From NCBI GenBank assembly GCA_017882685.1, contig JADGPA010000074.1:1-57504 (forward strand): a DNA stretch of 57,504 nucleotides, given 5' to 3'. Origin of the DNA: Propionibacteriaceae bacterium. GTDB taxonomy: Bacteria; Actinomycetota; Actinomycetes; Propionibacteriales; Propionibacteriaceae. How positions within the stretch are numbered: position 1 is the first letter of the stretch; each line of letters opens with the position of its first letter. Positions 33,440 to 42,160 of the stretch are shown here, piece by piece. The translations under genes and the position numbers were made by a program. The notes beneath the pieces are model-generated. The model did no database searches and was not told where the DNA came from. It was given only the letters and a program-made list of their open reading frames with translations.

Positions 33440-33471
33440 TCGCGGTGCCGACAAGCTCAACCAGCGGTTGA
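33440..33471. repeat. Short palindromic intergenic repeat
   Basis: This 32-base gap between convergent genes contains CCGACAAGCTCAACCAGCGG and the hairpin TCAACC-AGC-GGTTGA. Sequences of the type CGACAAGCTCAACCA are, to my knowledge, common dispersed repeats in actinobacterial intergenic regions; here it may end transcription from both sides. Confidence 0.45.
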
Positions 33472-34104
33472 CTAGGGCGCGAGGCGCTCCTTGACCCACG
33501 TCCCGGCGTCCAGGCGGAAGCGGACGCGGTCGTGCAGGCGACTCTTGCGTCCCTGCCAGAACTCCCAGGTGTCCGGCACCAGGCGGTAGCCGCCCCAGTG
33601 GTCGGGACGAGGCGGGTTGAGCCCGAACTTCGCAGACGTCTTCGCAGCGTTGGCCAGCAGCACGCTCCGGGAGCTGATCACCTGGCTCTGCGGCGAGGCC
33701 CAGGCGCCGATGCGGGAATCCAGCGGACGGGTGACGAAGTACGCGTCGGACTCCTCAGCAGAAGTCTTCTCGACCCGTCCCTCCACCCGCACAACCCGCT
33801 CGAGCTCCACCCAGTGGAACTGCAGCGCCGCCTGGGGGTGCACGGCGAGCTCCTGGCCCTTGCGGCTCTCGTAGTTGGTGAAGAACACAAGCCCGCGTTC
33901 GTCGGCGTACTTGATCAGGACGATCCGGGTGGACGGGCGACCGTCGGCCCCGACGGTGGCCACCGTCATCGCGTTCGGCTCGGGCACCTTCGCCGCCACA
34001 GCCTCGGCCAGCCACCGCTGGAACAGCGACACCGGGACGCTGCCGGCCTCCATCTTGTCGAGGCTGCCGCGCTCGTAGCTCTTGCGAAGGTCCTTCAACT
34101 CCAT
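33472..34104 (-). CDS. pdxH: Pyridoxamine/pyridoxine 5'-phosphate oxidase
   Basis: A 210-residue FMN enzyme that oxidises pyridoxine or pyridoxamine phosphate to PLP; E. coli PdxH has 218 residues. Characteristic stretches are [11 protein letters not shown] at the N-terminus, [35 protein letters not shown] (FMN site), [24 protein letters not shown], and the C-terminal [16 protein letters not shown]. It is a monocistronic minus-strand gene downstream of the folP-like gene, separated by the palindrome at 34135-34188. Confidence 0.96.
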   Translation of the reverse strand: MELKDLRKSYERGSLDKMEAGSVPVSLFQRWLAEAVAAKVPEPNAMTVATVGADGRPSTRIVLIKYADERGLVFFTNYESRKGQELAVHPQAALQFHWVELERVVRVEGRVEKTSAEESDAYFVTRPLDSRIGAWASPQSQVISSRSVLLANAAKTSAKFGLNPPRPDHWGGYRLVPDTWEFWQGRKSRLHDRVRFRLDAGTWVKERLAP

Positions 34105-34134
34105 CAGCGCAGCCTATCCCCGGCACCACCCTCC

Positions 34135-34188
34135 CCGACTTGTCAGAACCTCATCCGGCTATGGGCGCATGAGATTCTGACAAGTCGG
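34135..34188. repeat. Long near-perfect palindrome overlapping the folP-like 3' end
   Basis: The two 20-base arms (34135-34154 and 34169-34188) are inverted repeats with one mismatch around a 14-base loop; each contains ACTTGTCAGAA(C/T)CTCAT. The stop codon of the folP-like gene is inside it, and the last ten residues of that protein (LSESHAPIAG) are encoded by it. It could be a terminator without a U-tract or an inserted palindromic repeat. Confidence 0.8.
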
Positions 34189-35104
34189 TGGGGGGTTCGC
34201 CGCGGCGCGCCACCATGGGTGCGCGCTCGCCCCGGATCGAGGCCACCATGTCCGCCACCTGGCGGGTCGCGACCACGTCGTGGGCCCTGAAGACAGTGGT
34301 GCCCAGCCAGCCGGCGATCGCTGTTGCGGCGAGGGTGCCGAACAGCCGGTCGTCCACCGCCAGGTCGAGCGTCTCGCCGACGAAGTCCTTGCGGGAAAGT
34401 GCCTGCAGCACCGGGAAGCCGAGGCCGGCAACGGCGCCCGTGGCGCGCAGTACCCGCAGCGAGTGCCGGGTGGTCTTGCCGAAGTCGAGCGTCGGGTCGA
34501 CCAGCACCCGCTCGGCCGGGATGCCGGCGACGACAGCCCGCGACGCACCGGCAGCAAGGGCGGTGAGCACGTCATGCACAACGTCGTCGGGATCGGACCC
34601 GTAACTGATGTTCACCGGGTCGGTGCGCGGCGGCAGCCCGCCGGTGTGGGACACCACGTAGCCGGCGCCCAGTTCCGCGGCGACGGCCAACAGCTCCGGG
34701 TCGGCGCCCGCCCAGGTGTCATTGACCAGATCCACCCCCGCCGGCGCGCACGACGCGGCCACCTCCGAGCGCCACGTGTCCAGGCTGAGGATCACGTCCG
34801 GGTGCCGCTCACGCACCGCCAGCAGGAAGGGCCGCACGCGCTCGATCTCCTCCGCAACGCCGACCTCCCCACCCTGCTGCCCCGCCCGGACGCCGCCGAC
34901 GTCGATCAGGTCAGCGCCCTCCGCGAGCAGCCGGTCGACTGCGGCGAGCCCCGGCGCCAGGTCGGTGTAGCGGGCTGCGGCGTAGAACGAGTCGGGGGTG
35001 CGGTTCACGATTCCCATCACGGCAGGGTGGGCAGCGTCGAAGCGGCGTCCGCGAAGCACAAGGGACGCGGCGGCGATCGGCGGGCTCGGCCAGGTTTCGG
35101 TCAC
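34151..35104 (-). CDS. Dihydropteroate synthase paralogue (FolP2-like)
   Basis: A 317-residue pterin-binding TIM barrel starting at GTG 35104, with AGGAG just upstream. MGIVNRTPDSFYAAARYTD, DVGGVRAGQQGGEVG, LSLDTWRSEVA and VDPTLDFGKTTRH follow FolP2 of mycobacteria rather than canonical FolP, whose corresponding segment is DVGGESTRPGA. Mycobacterial FolP2 has been reported to lack dihydropteroate synthase activity, so a folate role should not be assumed. No folE, folB or folK gene is adjacent. The C-terminal tail is encoded by a palindrome. Confidence 0.85.
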   Translation of the reverse strand: MTETWPSPPIAAASLVLRGRRFDAAHPAVMGIVNRTPDSFYAAARYTDLAPGLAAVDRLLAEGADLIDVGGVRAGQQGGEVGVAEEIERVRPFLLAVRERHPDVILSLDTWRSEVAASCAPAGVDLVNDTWAGADPELLAVAAELGAGYVVSHTGGLPPRTDPVNISYGSDPDDVVHDVLTALAAGASRAVVAGIPAERVLVDPTLDFGKTTRHSLRVLRATGAVAGLGFPVLQALSRKDFVGETLDLAVDDRLFGTLAATAIAGWLGTTVFRAHDVVATRQVADMVASIRGERAPMVARRGEPPTDLSESHAPIAG

Positions 35105-35191
35105 GCTCCTACTGTGCCCCACGGTGTGGAACGGCGGGCGGACCTGCGGGTACGTTGCTGGCGTGCGCCACCTGCGCAGTGAGGAGGCTCG

Positions 35192-36172
35192 ATGATCCGC
35201 CTGGTTCTCGACTGCGACCCCGGCACCGACGACGCCTTCGCGATCATGCTCGCTGCGCTCCATCCCGCCACGGAACTTATGGCGGTGTCGACCGTCAACG
35301 GCAATGTCGCACTGCCGCACACCACAGAGAACGCCCTGCGGGTGCTCGACCACATCGGCGCGCAGGTCCCGGTATTCGCCGGCGCTGACCGTCCGCTGGT
35401 CCGCGCTGATCTTCCGATCCCGCGGGACGTGCTGAACGCCGACAACCCCAAGTTCCAGGTCGCCGAGCTCGCCCTGCCACCGTCCCGCACACCGGTGCAG
35501 GACGTCCCGGCGGTCCGGATGCTCATCGACACCTTCCTCGACCCTGCCAACGCCGACGTCGCGCTCGTCGCGATCGGACCGCTCACCAACGTCGCGCTCG
35601 CGCTGGAGCAGGAGCCCCGCCTGGCCGAGCGCATCCCCCGGCTGGTGCTCATGGGTGGCGCCCACGTTGGCGGCAACGTCACATCGACGGCCGAGTTCAA
35701 CCTGTGGGCCGACCCAGAAGCTGCCCGTGCCGTCTTCACCGCCGGGCTGCGCGAGATCGTCGTCCTGCCGCTGGACGCGACCCACAGCGCACCGCTGACC
35801 TGGGCTGACTGCGACGCGTTCGCCGACCTGGGCACGCCGGCTGGCGAGGCTGCGGCGATGTTCCTGCGGCACCGCATCGCGCAGGACCAGACCCCGGACG
35901 GCCTCAAGGCCGAGCCGTCCGCGCCCGTCCACGACCCGCTGTGCGTTGCTTACCTGATCCGGCCCGACGTGATCACGTCCGGGGGAGCCTTCCCGGTGAC
36001 CGTGGAAACCACCGGAGAACTGACGCTCGGCCAGCTGATCGTCGACACCCGTCCGTGGTCGAAGGCCCCGGTAACGGCAACGGTGGCGTTCTCCGCCGCG
36101 GTCGAGGTGTTCCGCGAGGTCCTGATGGAGGCGTTCGCTCACGACCTCGGCACGGGCCCGACACCACCGTGA
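35192..36172 (+). CDS. Nucleoside hydrolase (IUNH family)
   Basis: A 326-residue protein with the calcium-binding opening LVLDCDPGTDDAFAIMLAAL (D7, D9, D13, D14). VAIGPLTNVALAL, PRLVLMGGAHVGGNVT, AEFNLWADPEAARAVF and the late HDPLCVAYLI (fourth metal ligand and catalytic histidine) complete the active site. It hydrolyses ribonucleosides to base plus ribose. A GAGGAGG ribosome-binding site precedes the ATG. It is divergent from the folP-like gene. Base specificity cannot be read from the sequence. Confidence 0.94.
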   Translation: MIRLVLDCDPGTDDAFAIMLAALHPATELMAVSTVNGNVALPHTTENALRVLDHIGAQVPVFAGADRPLVRADLPIPRDVLNADNPKFQVAELALPPSRTPVQDVPAVRMLIDTFLDPANADVALVAIGPLTNVALALEQEPRLAERIPRLVLMGGAHVGGNVTSTAEFNLWADPEAARAVFTAGLREIVVLPLDATHSAPLTWADCDAFADLGTPAGEAAAMFLRHRIAQDQTPDGLKAEPSAPVHDPLCVAYLIRPDVITSGGAFPVTVETTGELTLGQLIVDTRPWSKAPVTATVAFSAAVEVFREVLMEAFAHDLGTGPTPP

Positions 36173-36279
36173 GAGAAATCTGCACAGGGACACCTCGAGC
36201 CCGCCGGAATCGGCGCGAACGGGCGATCCGGGTGCCGATTCTCTCCACACGGCCCGGACGGTGCCTACCGCGCGCAACG

Positions 36280-36310
36280 CTCGGGCGCGAGAATCGTTGC
36301 AACGCCCGAG
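36280..36310 (+). promoter_or_regulatory. Hairpin covering the DUF2252 ribosome-binding site
   Basis: CTCGGGCG (36280-36287) pairs perfectly with CGCCCGAG (36303-36310). The right arm shares its GAG with the Shine-Dalgarno GAGGAGG directly before ATG 36319. A folded leader could lower translation, but the overlap may be chance in GC-rich DNA. Confidence 0.35.
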
Positions 36311-36318
36311 GAGGCCCA

Positions 36319-37749
36319 ATGAACCACGCGGTAGTGCCCACCACCGAGTCGCGGGGCTTCCGCTCCGTGCGCGAGTCCGGCATCAGCCGTCCGGAGCGGT
36401 TCGCGCTCGGCGAGGCGTTGCGCGAGCAGGTGCCGTACGAGCGCCTGGGTAACTGGTCGGCATCGTCGGCCCGCTTCGACCCGATCGCCCTGATTGCCAT
36501 GAGCCACGTCGGCCGGGTGCAGGACCTTGTCGGCATCCGCGTGGCCCGGATGGCCACCACGCCGTACGGCTTCCTGCGGGGGTCGGCTGCCGTGATGGCC
36601 GCTGACGTCGCGTCCTTGCCGTCCACCGGCATCCACCCTGTGATCTGCGGTGACGCCCACCTTGGCAACTTCGGCTTCTACCGATCGCCGGAAGGCGCAC
36701 AGGTCATCGACCTCAACGACTTCGACGAGGCTCACCCCGGCGCCTGGGAATGGGACCTGCGCAGGCTCGTCGCCAGCGTCTGGGTGGCCGGACGCGAGAA
36801 CAACTACAGCGAACAGGCCTGCGCGGCCTCCGCCCGGTCATGCGTGCTGGAGTACGCAGCGGAGGTCGGCCAGCTGGCCACTGAGCCGCTGCTGGCGCGC
36901 TCCTTCAACCGGTTCGACGTCTCCCGGCTCAAGGACTCGGTGAAGCAGAAGGGCCTGCGCCGGGAGATCAAGCGCGCGGTCAAGGATGCCCGCAAGCGCA
37001 CCAGTGACCGGGTGCTGCCCAAGCTCACCGGCGACATCGACGGGCACCGCCGGATCATCGCAGAGCCGCCCATCACCACCTCCGTCGACGAGGCGGAATC
37101 CGCCGCTCTCGGTGCCGGACTCGACGACTACCTGGGCACCCTCGCGCCGCACTGGCGCCGGGTGGTGGCCGGCTACACCCTCGAAGATGTGGCCCACCGG
37201 GTCGTCGGCGTCGGCTCGGTGGGGCTGCGGGCCTACGTGGTGCTGCTGGTCGGCTCCAGCCCGGACGACGTGCTGTTCCTGCAGCTGAAGGAGGCCCGCC
37301 GGTCGGTGCTGGCCCGCTTCGTGCACGGCGACGATGCCTGGCACCAGCACCAGGGCCAGCGCGTGGTCGAGTACCAGCAGGCCCTGCAGACGGTCAGTGA
37401 CCCGCTGCTCGGCTGGACGACCATCGACGGCCGCGACTACTACGTGCGCCAGTTCCGCAACATGAAGGGGACGGTGCCGCTGAACGCCATCCACGAGGAG
37501 GCCCTGAGCGACTACGCCGGTATCGTCGGTCGGCTGCTGGCGAAGGGCCACGCCCGCACGTCCGGGGCGTCGATGATCGCCGGCTACCTCGGGGACGGAG
37601 AGGGCGCGGGTGACGCCCTCGCCCGTTTCGCGCGGCTCTATGCCGACCAGACCGAGGCCGACTGGGCCGCCCTCGTGGCCGCAGCGAAGGCGGGCAAGCT
37701 TCCGATCTCCGACGACGCCTACATGAGCTCGGCGTTCCGTCCGGGCTGA
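36319..37749 (+). CDS. DUF2252 protein (kinase-like fold)
   Basis: A 476-residue protein from ATG 36319, with GAGGAGG 6 bases upstream. The kinase/aminoglycoside-phosphotransferase-like catalytic elements are PVICGDAHLGNFGFY and DLNDFDEAHPGAWEWDLRRLVAS. YGFLRGSAAVMAADVA and the C-terminal DYYVRQFRNMKGTV are typical of DUF2252. The family is common in actinobacteria; its phosphorylation target is not known. It starts after a 146-base leader region with a hairpin near its ribosome-binding site and meets the convergent methyltransferase gene with two bases between the stops. Confidence 0.88.
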   Translation: MNHAVVPTTESRGFRSVRESGISRPERFALGEALREQVPYERLGNWSASSARFDPIALIAMSHVGRVQDLVGIRVARMATTPYGFLRGSAAVMAADVASLPSTGIHPVICGDAHLGNFGFYRSPEGAQVIDLNDFDEAHPGAWEWDLRRLVASVWVAGRENNYSEQACAASARSCVLEYAAEVGQLATEPLLARSFNRFDVSRLKDSVKQKGLRREIKRAVKDARKRTSDRVLPKLTGDIDGHRRIIAEPPITTSVDEAESAALGAGLDDYLGTLAPHWRRVVAGYTLEDVAHRVVGVGSVGLRAYVVLLVGSSPDDVLFLQLKEARRSVLARFVHGDDAWHQHQGQRVVEYQQALQTVSDPLLGWTTIDGRDYYVRQFRNMKGTVPLNAIHEEALSDYAGIVGRLLAKGHARTSGASMIAGYLGDGEGAGDALARFARLYADQTEADWAALVAAAKAGKLPISDDAYMSSAFRPG

Positions 37750-37751
37750 CC

Positions 37752-38555
37752 TCAGATCCGCTTTCTGCCGGCCACCAGCAGGTGCGGGGAGCCGCCGAGC
37801 ACGGACGGGTCGCGCTCCAGCCGCCGGATCGCAGCGAGCGCCGTCTCCTGCTTCGCCGCGCCGCCCAGCAGGTTCGCGTGCACCGGCCAGGGCCCCTCGA
37901 CAGCCACCGGGCCATCGACCTCGAAACCGGCGGCCGCCACCTCGGCTGCGAGTTCGTGGGGAGTGTGGAAGTAGGCGGTCGTGAACCAGCCCGGGTGCGC
38001 GTCCGGATTCCTGTGCACGCCGGTGGCTACGTCCGCGGCAACGATCGCTGGAAACGGCTCCTCGCCGAGGTAGCCGAGCATCAGTCCATCTGCGGTGGAT
38101 GCCCACCGTCCGATCGCTGCGGCAACCACCACCCCGCCGTGACGCAGCACCCGCCACGCCTCCTCCAGTGCCCTTCGCCGGTCGACGGACTCGGTCAGGT
38201 GGTAGAGCGGACCGAGCAGCAGCACGACGTCCACGCTCGCGTCGGCGGCGACCAGTGCACGGGCGTCACCGACCTGAGCGGTGCGCAGCGGGCTGGCGGC
38301 GCGACGGGAGGCGTCGAGGGCCTGGGCGATGTGCTTGGGCATCGCGTCCACCAGGTCGACGGTGTAGCCCAGCCCGGCGAGCCACAGCGCGTACACGCCC
38401 GCACCGCCACCGACGTCCAGCACCTCTGCCGGCGCGGACGGTAGCCAGGCTGCGAGCAGCGCGCGGGTGCGCAGGAGCTCGACCTGATCGGTCCCCAGGC
38501 GGCCCTGCTCGTCGCTGCGTTCGTAGTAGCCGCTCATCGCGTCATCGACAGCCAT
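37752..38555 (-). CDS. SAM-dependent methyltransferase
   Basis: A 267-residue class I methyltransferase starting at ATG 38555, with GAGGAGGAAG about 7 bases upstream. The SAM-binding motif I is EVLDVGGGAGVYALWLA, the acidic residue after strand 2 is in DLVDAMP, and VDVVLLLGPLYHL is motif IV. The substrate (small molecule or lipid) is not identifiable. It lies alone, downstream of pyruvate carboxylase on the same strand. Confidence 0.87.
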   Translation of the reverse strand: MAVDDAMSGYYERSDEQGRLGTDQVELLRTRALLAAWLPSAPAEVLDVGGGAGVYALWLAGLGYTVDLVDAMPKHIAQALDASRRAASPLRTAQVGDARALVAADASVDVVLLLGPLYHLTESVDRRRALEEAWRVLRHGGVVVAAAIGRWASTADGLMLGYLGEEPFPAIVAADVATGVHRNPDAHPGWFTTAYFHTPHELAAEVAAAGFEVDGPVAVEGPWPVHANLLGGAAKQETALAAIRRLERDPSVLGGSPHLLVAGRKRI

Positions 38556-38653
38556 CTGCGCGCTTCCTCCTCTCCTTGCCGCCACCGCCCTTCACCGTCG
38601 TCCCGCAAGCCCGCGCTCGTCTGAGGTCCAGAAAGTCGCAGCACCTCATGGGG

Positions 38654-41600
38654 TCAGCTGATCTCGAGCAGCAGGTCGCCACCCTCGACGGCCTGGGCGT
38701 GCCCGATCGCCAGCCGCTTCACCGTTCCCGAGACCGGCGAGGTGATCGCCGCCTCCATCTTCATGGCCTCGATGGTGGCCACCTGGTCACCGGCCGCGAC
38801 CTCGTCGCCCACGTCGACAACAAGCGTAACCACGCCGGCGAACGGCGCCGGCACCTGGCCGGGCAGCTTCTGGTCGGCCCGCTCGACGACAGCCACCGTC
38901 GACTGGACGCCTTCGTCGCGCACAGGGACCACACGCATCTGGCCGTTGACGGTGCACACGACCTGGCGCATGCCGCGGTCGTCCGGTTCGCCGATCGCAG
39001 AGATGGCCAGAAGCAGCGACTTGCCGCGTTCCAGATCGACCTCGATTTCCGAACCCTGCTTCAGTCCGTGCAGGAACTCCCGCGTCGGCACGACGGACAG
39101 CTCCGAGTAGGCCTCCACCGCCTCCTCGTAGTCCCGAAGTGGCCCGGGGAAGAGCAGCCGGTTCAACGTGCGGCGCGGCTCGCTGGCAAGGGCAGCGGTG
39201 TCCTCCTCGGACAACTCGGTCATCACCGGCTTGGTCACCCGTCCGGCAAGGGCCTTGGTGCGGAACGGCTCCGGCCAGCCACCGGGCGGATCGCCCAGGT
39301 CGCCATTGAGGAAGCCGATCACCGAGTCCGGGATGTCGTACTTCTCAGGGTTTGCCTCGAAGTCGGCCGGGTCGGCGTTGCGGCCCACCAGGGCCAGCGC
39401 GAGGTCGCCGACCACCTTCGATGACGGCGTCACCTTCACGATGTTGCCAAGGATCCGGTTCGCAGCCGCGTACATGTCCTCGATCGCCTCGAACCGGTCA
39501 CCCAGCCCTAGAGCGATCGCCTGCTGGCGAAGGTTCGACAGCTGACCGCCGGGGATCTCGTGCACGTACACGCGTCCGGTGGGGCCGGGAAGTCCGGACT
39601 CGAACGGCCCGTACAGCTTTCGCATGCCCTCGAAGTAGGGCTCAAGGGCTGTCACGGCGGCGAGGCTCAACCCGGTGTCCCGATCCGTGCCCTCCAGCGC
39701 TGCCACCAGGGCGGACATCGACACCTGCGAGGTCGTGCCGGCCATCGCTGCCGAGGCCACGTCCACGGCGTCCACGCCTGCGTCGATCGCGGCCAGCAGG
39801 GTGCCCAGCTGGCCACCGGCGGTGTCGTGGGTGTGCAGGTGCACCGGCAGGTCGAAGTTGCTACGCAGCGCCGCCACCAGCTGCGCGGCCGCGGGAGCCC
39901 GCAGCACCCCAGCCATGTCCTTGATCGCAAGGATGTGAGCCCCCGCCTGCACAAGCTGCTCGGCCAGCCGCAGGTAGTAGTCGAGCGTGTAGAGCCGCTC
40001 GGCCGGCGATGTCATGTTGCCCGTGTAGCAGAGTGCTGCCTCCGCGACGGCGTGGTCGGTCTCCAGCACGGCCTCGATCGCCGGACGGATCTGGTCGACG
40101 TTGTTGAGGGCATCGAAGATGCGGAACACGTCCAGCCCCGACCGGGCTGCCTCTGCCACGAAAGCCTTCGTGACCGCCAGCGGGTAGGGCGTGTAGCCGA
40201 CGGTGTTGCGGCCTCGCAGCAGCATCTGTAGCGGAAGGTTCGGCATCGCGGCGTGCAGCGCGTCCAGCCGGTTCCACGGATCCTCCTTGAGGAACCGCAG
40301 AGCGACGTCGTAGGTAGCCCCGCCCCAGGCCTCGATGGTGAACAGCTGCGGCAACGTCCGGGCGATCACCGGTGCGACGTGCAGCAGGTCGCGGGTGCGC
40401 ACCCGGGTGGCCAGCAGCGACTGGTGAGCGTCCCGGAAGGTGGTGTCGGTGACCGCGACGGCGCTCTGCACACGCAGCTCGGCAGCCCACTGGGCCGGGC
40501 CCACTTCGAGCAGCCGCTGGCGCGAGCCGGACGGCGGTGGCGCGGACGCCACCTCCGGCGGCAGCACAGGCAGCTTCTTCCGCGGACGCAGGTAGGTGCG
40601 TGGCTCGCCGTTGGGACGGTTGACGCTCATCTCCGCGAGGTAGGTGAGCAGCTTCGTGCCTCGGTCGGCAGGAATGTGGTAGCGCAGCAGGTGCGGGCGC
40701 TCATCGATGAATGACGTTGTAGTACGTCCGGCGAGGAAATCGGGGTCGGAGATGACCGCCTCCAGGAACGGGATGTTGGTGGAAACGCCCCGCACCCGGA
40801 ACTCGGTGAGCGCCCGGTAGGCCCGACGGGCCGCGCTGCGCAGGTCGGAGCCGCGGCAGGTCACCTTCACCAGCATCGAGTCGAAGTGCGCCCCGACCGT
40901 CGCCCCGGCGAACACGACGCCGCCGTCCAGCCGGATACCCGCACCGCCGGGTGTGCGGTACACCGAGATGATGCCGGTGTCGGGCCGGAAGCCGTTGGCC
41001 GGGTCCTCGGTGGTGATCCGGCACTGCAGGGCAGCGCCGCGCACCTGCACGGAGTCCTGGGTGAGCCCGAGCTCGGCAAGGGTCTCGCCGCCGGCGATCC
41101 GGATCTGCGAGCTGACCAGGTCGATGTTGGTCACTTCCTCTGTGACCGTGTGCTCCACCTGGATACGCGGGTTCATTTCGATGAAGACGTAGCGGCCGTC
41201 CTCGCCGAGCAGGAATTCCACTGTGCCGGCGTTGAGGTAGTTGATGTGCCGGGCGAACCTGACCGCGTCATCGCAGATCTGCTGCCGCAGGTCGGGGTCA
41301 AGGTTCGGGGCGGGAGCGATCTCGACGACCTTCTGGTGGCGACGCTGCACCGAGCAGTCCCGCTCGTACAGGTGGATCACGTCACCGGTGGCGTCTGCCA
41401 GCAGCTGCACCTCGATGTGGCGCGGGCGCAACACCGCCTGCTCCAGGTACATCCGGGAATCGCCGAAGGCCGACTCGGCCTCGCGCATCGCCTCAGCGAG
41501 CGCGTCTGGCAGCGCCGAGCTGTCCTCGACCCGCCGCATGCCGCGTCCGCCGCCGCCGCTGACGGCCTTGACGAAGACGGGGAACCCCACGTCATCGGCC

Positions 41601-42040
41601 GCAGCAACGAGGGTGTCGATGTCGTCGCTGGGGTCGGAGCCCTTCAGGGTCGGCAGGCCCGCCTCCCGCGCAGCCTCGATCGCGCGCGCCTTGTTGCCGG
41701 TGAGTTCCAGGATCTGGTGAGTCGGCCCGATGAAGGCGATGCCGGCGTCCTCGCACGCCTGCGCGAGGTCGGGGTTCTCGGAGAGGAAGCCGTAGCCGGG
41801 GTACACCGCGTCCGCGTCGGCATGGCGGGCGGCCGCGATGATCCCGGCCACGTCCAGGTACGCACGTACGGGGTGGCCATGCTCGCCGATCTCGTAGGAC
41901 TCGTCTGCCTTCGCCCGGTACTCGGCGTGCCGGTCCTCGTAGGGGAACACCGCGACCGTTGTGATCCCCAACTCGGTGGCGGCCCGGAAGGCCCGGACGG
42001 CAATCTCTCCCCGATTGGCAACCAGGATCTTGCGAAACAT
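38654..42040 (-). CDS. pyc: Pyruvate carboxylase, single chain
   Basis: A 1128-residue enzyme making oxaloacetate from pyruvate, bicarbonate and ATP. The biotin carboxylase domain (about 1-450) opens with FRKILVANRGEIAVRAFRAA and has the ATP-grasp loop GGGGRGMR and EMNPRIQVEHTVTEE. The carboxyltransferase TIM barrel (about 535-810) starts TDTTFRDAHQSLLATRVRT, and the metal ligands are in HLHTHDTAG. The biotinyl domain carries the acceptor lysine K1094 in EAMKMEA. A GAGGAG site precedes the ATG. It is monocistronic, with gaps of about 100 bases on both sides. It serves anaplerosis, and in propionic-acid bacteria also the route to propionate. Confidence 0.97.
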   Translation of the reverse strand: MFRKILVANRGEIAVRAFRAATELGITTVAVFPYEDRHAEYRAKADESYEIGEHGHPVRAYLDVAGIIAAARHADADAVYPGYGFLSENPDLAQACEDAGIAFIGPTHQILELTGNKARAIEAAREAGLPTLKGSDPSDDIDTLVAAADDVGFPVFVKAVSGGGGRGMRRVEDSSALPDALAEAMREAESAFGDSRMYLEQAVLRPRHIEVQLLADATGDVIHLYERDCSVQRRHQKVVEIAPAPNLDPDLRQQICDDAVRFARHINYLNAGTVEFLLGEDGRYVFIEMNPRIQVEHTVTEEVTNIDLVSSQIRIAGGETLAELGLTQDSVQVRGAALQCRITTEDPANGFRPDTGIISVYRTPGGAGIRLDGGVVFAGATVGAHFDSMLVKVTCRGSDLRSAARRAYRALTEFRVRGVSTNIPFLEAVISDPDFLAGRTTTSFIDERPHLLRYHIPADRGTKLLTYLAEMSVNRPNGEPRTYLRPRKKLPVLPPEVASAPPPSGSRQRLLEVGPAQWAAELRVQSAVAVTDTTFRDAHQSLLATRVRTRDLLHVAPVIARTLPQLFTIEAWGGATYDVALRFLKEDPWNRLDALHAAMPNLPLQMLLRGRNTVGYTPYPLAVTKAFVAEAARSGLDVFRIFDALNNVDQIRPAIEAVLETDHAVAEAALCYTGNMTSPAERLYTLDYYLRLAEQLVQAGAHILAIKDMAGVLRAPAAAQLVAALRSNFDLPVHLHTHDTAGGQLGTLLAAIDAGVDAVDVASAAMAGTTSQVSMSALVAALEGTDRDTGLSLAAVTALEPYFEGMRKLYGPFESGLPGPTGRVYVHEIPGGQLSNLRQQAIALGLGDRFEAIEDMYAAANRILGNIVKVTPSSKVVGDLALALVGRNADPADFEANPEKYDIPDSVIGFLNGDLGDPPGGWPEPFRTKALAGRVTKPVMTELSEEDTAALASEPRRTLNRLLFPGPLRDYEEAVEAYSELSVVPTREFLHGLKQGSEIEVDLERGKSLLLAISAIGEPDDRGMRQVVCTVNGQMRVVPVRDEGVQSTVAVVERADQKLPGQVPAPFAGVVTLVVDVGDEVAAGDQVATIEAMKMEAAITSPVSGTVKRLAIGHAQAVEGGDLLLEIS

Positions 42041-42160
42041 CGGGTCTCCTCAGCTGTCGGCGTCCCGAAACTGTATTGCGCGGACCGGCTCCCCCGGCAC
42101 CCCCTTGCCATCAGCTCGCGTGGAGATAGGCGAATACTCACACGCGGCCACAGGTGCGGT

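Noticed and set aside
34151-36319. A 722-residue version of the folP-like gene.
   Set aside because: The extra N-terminal 400 residues are antisense to the nucleoside hydrolase gene. The conserved domain begins right after GTG 35104.
35941-37749. A longer start for the DUF2252 gene.
   Set aside because: The extension overlaps the nucleoside hydrolase in another frame and lacks similarity, while ATG 36319 has a strong ribosome-binding site.
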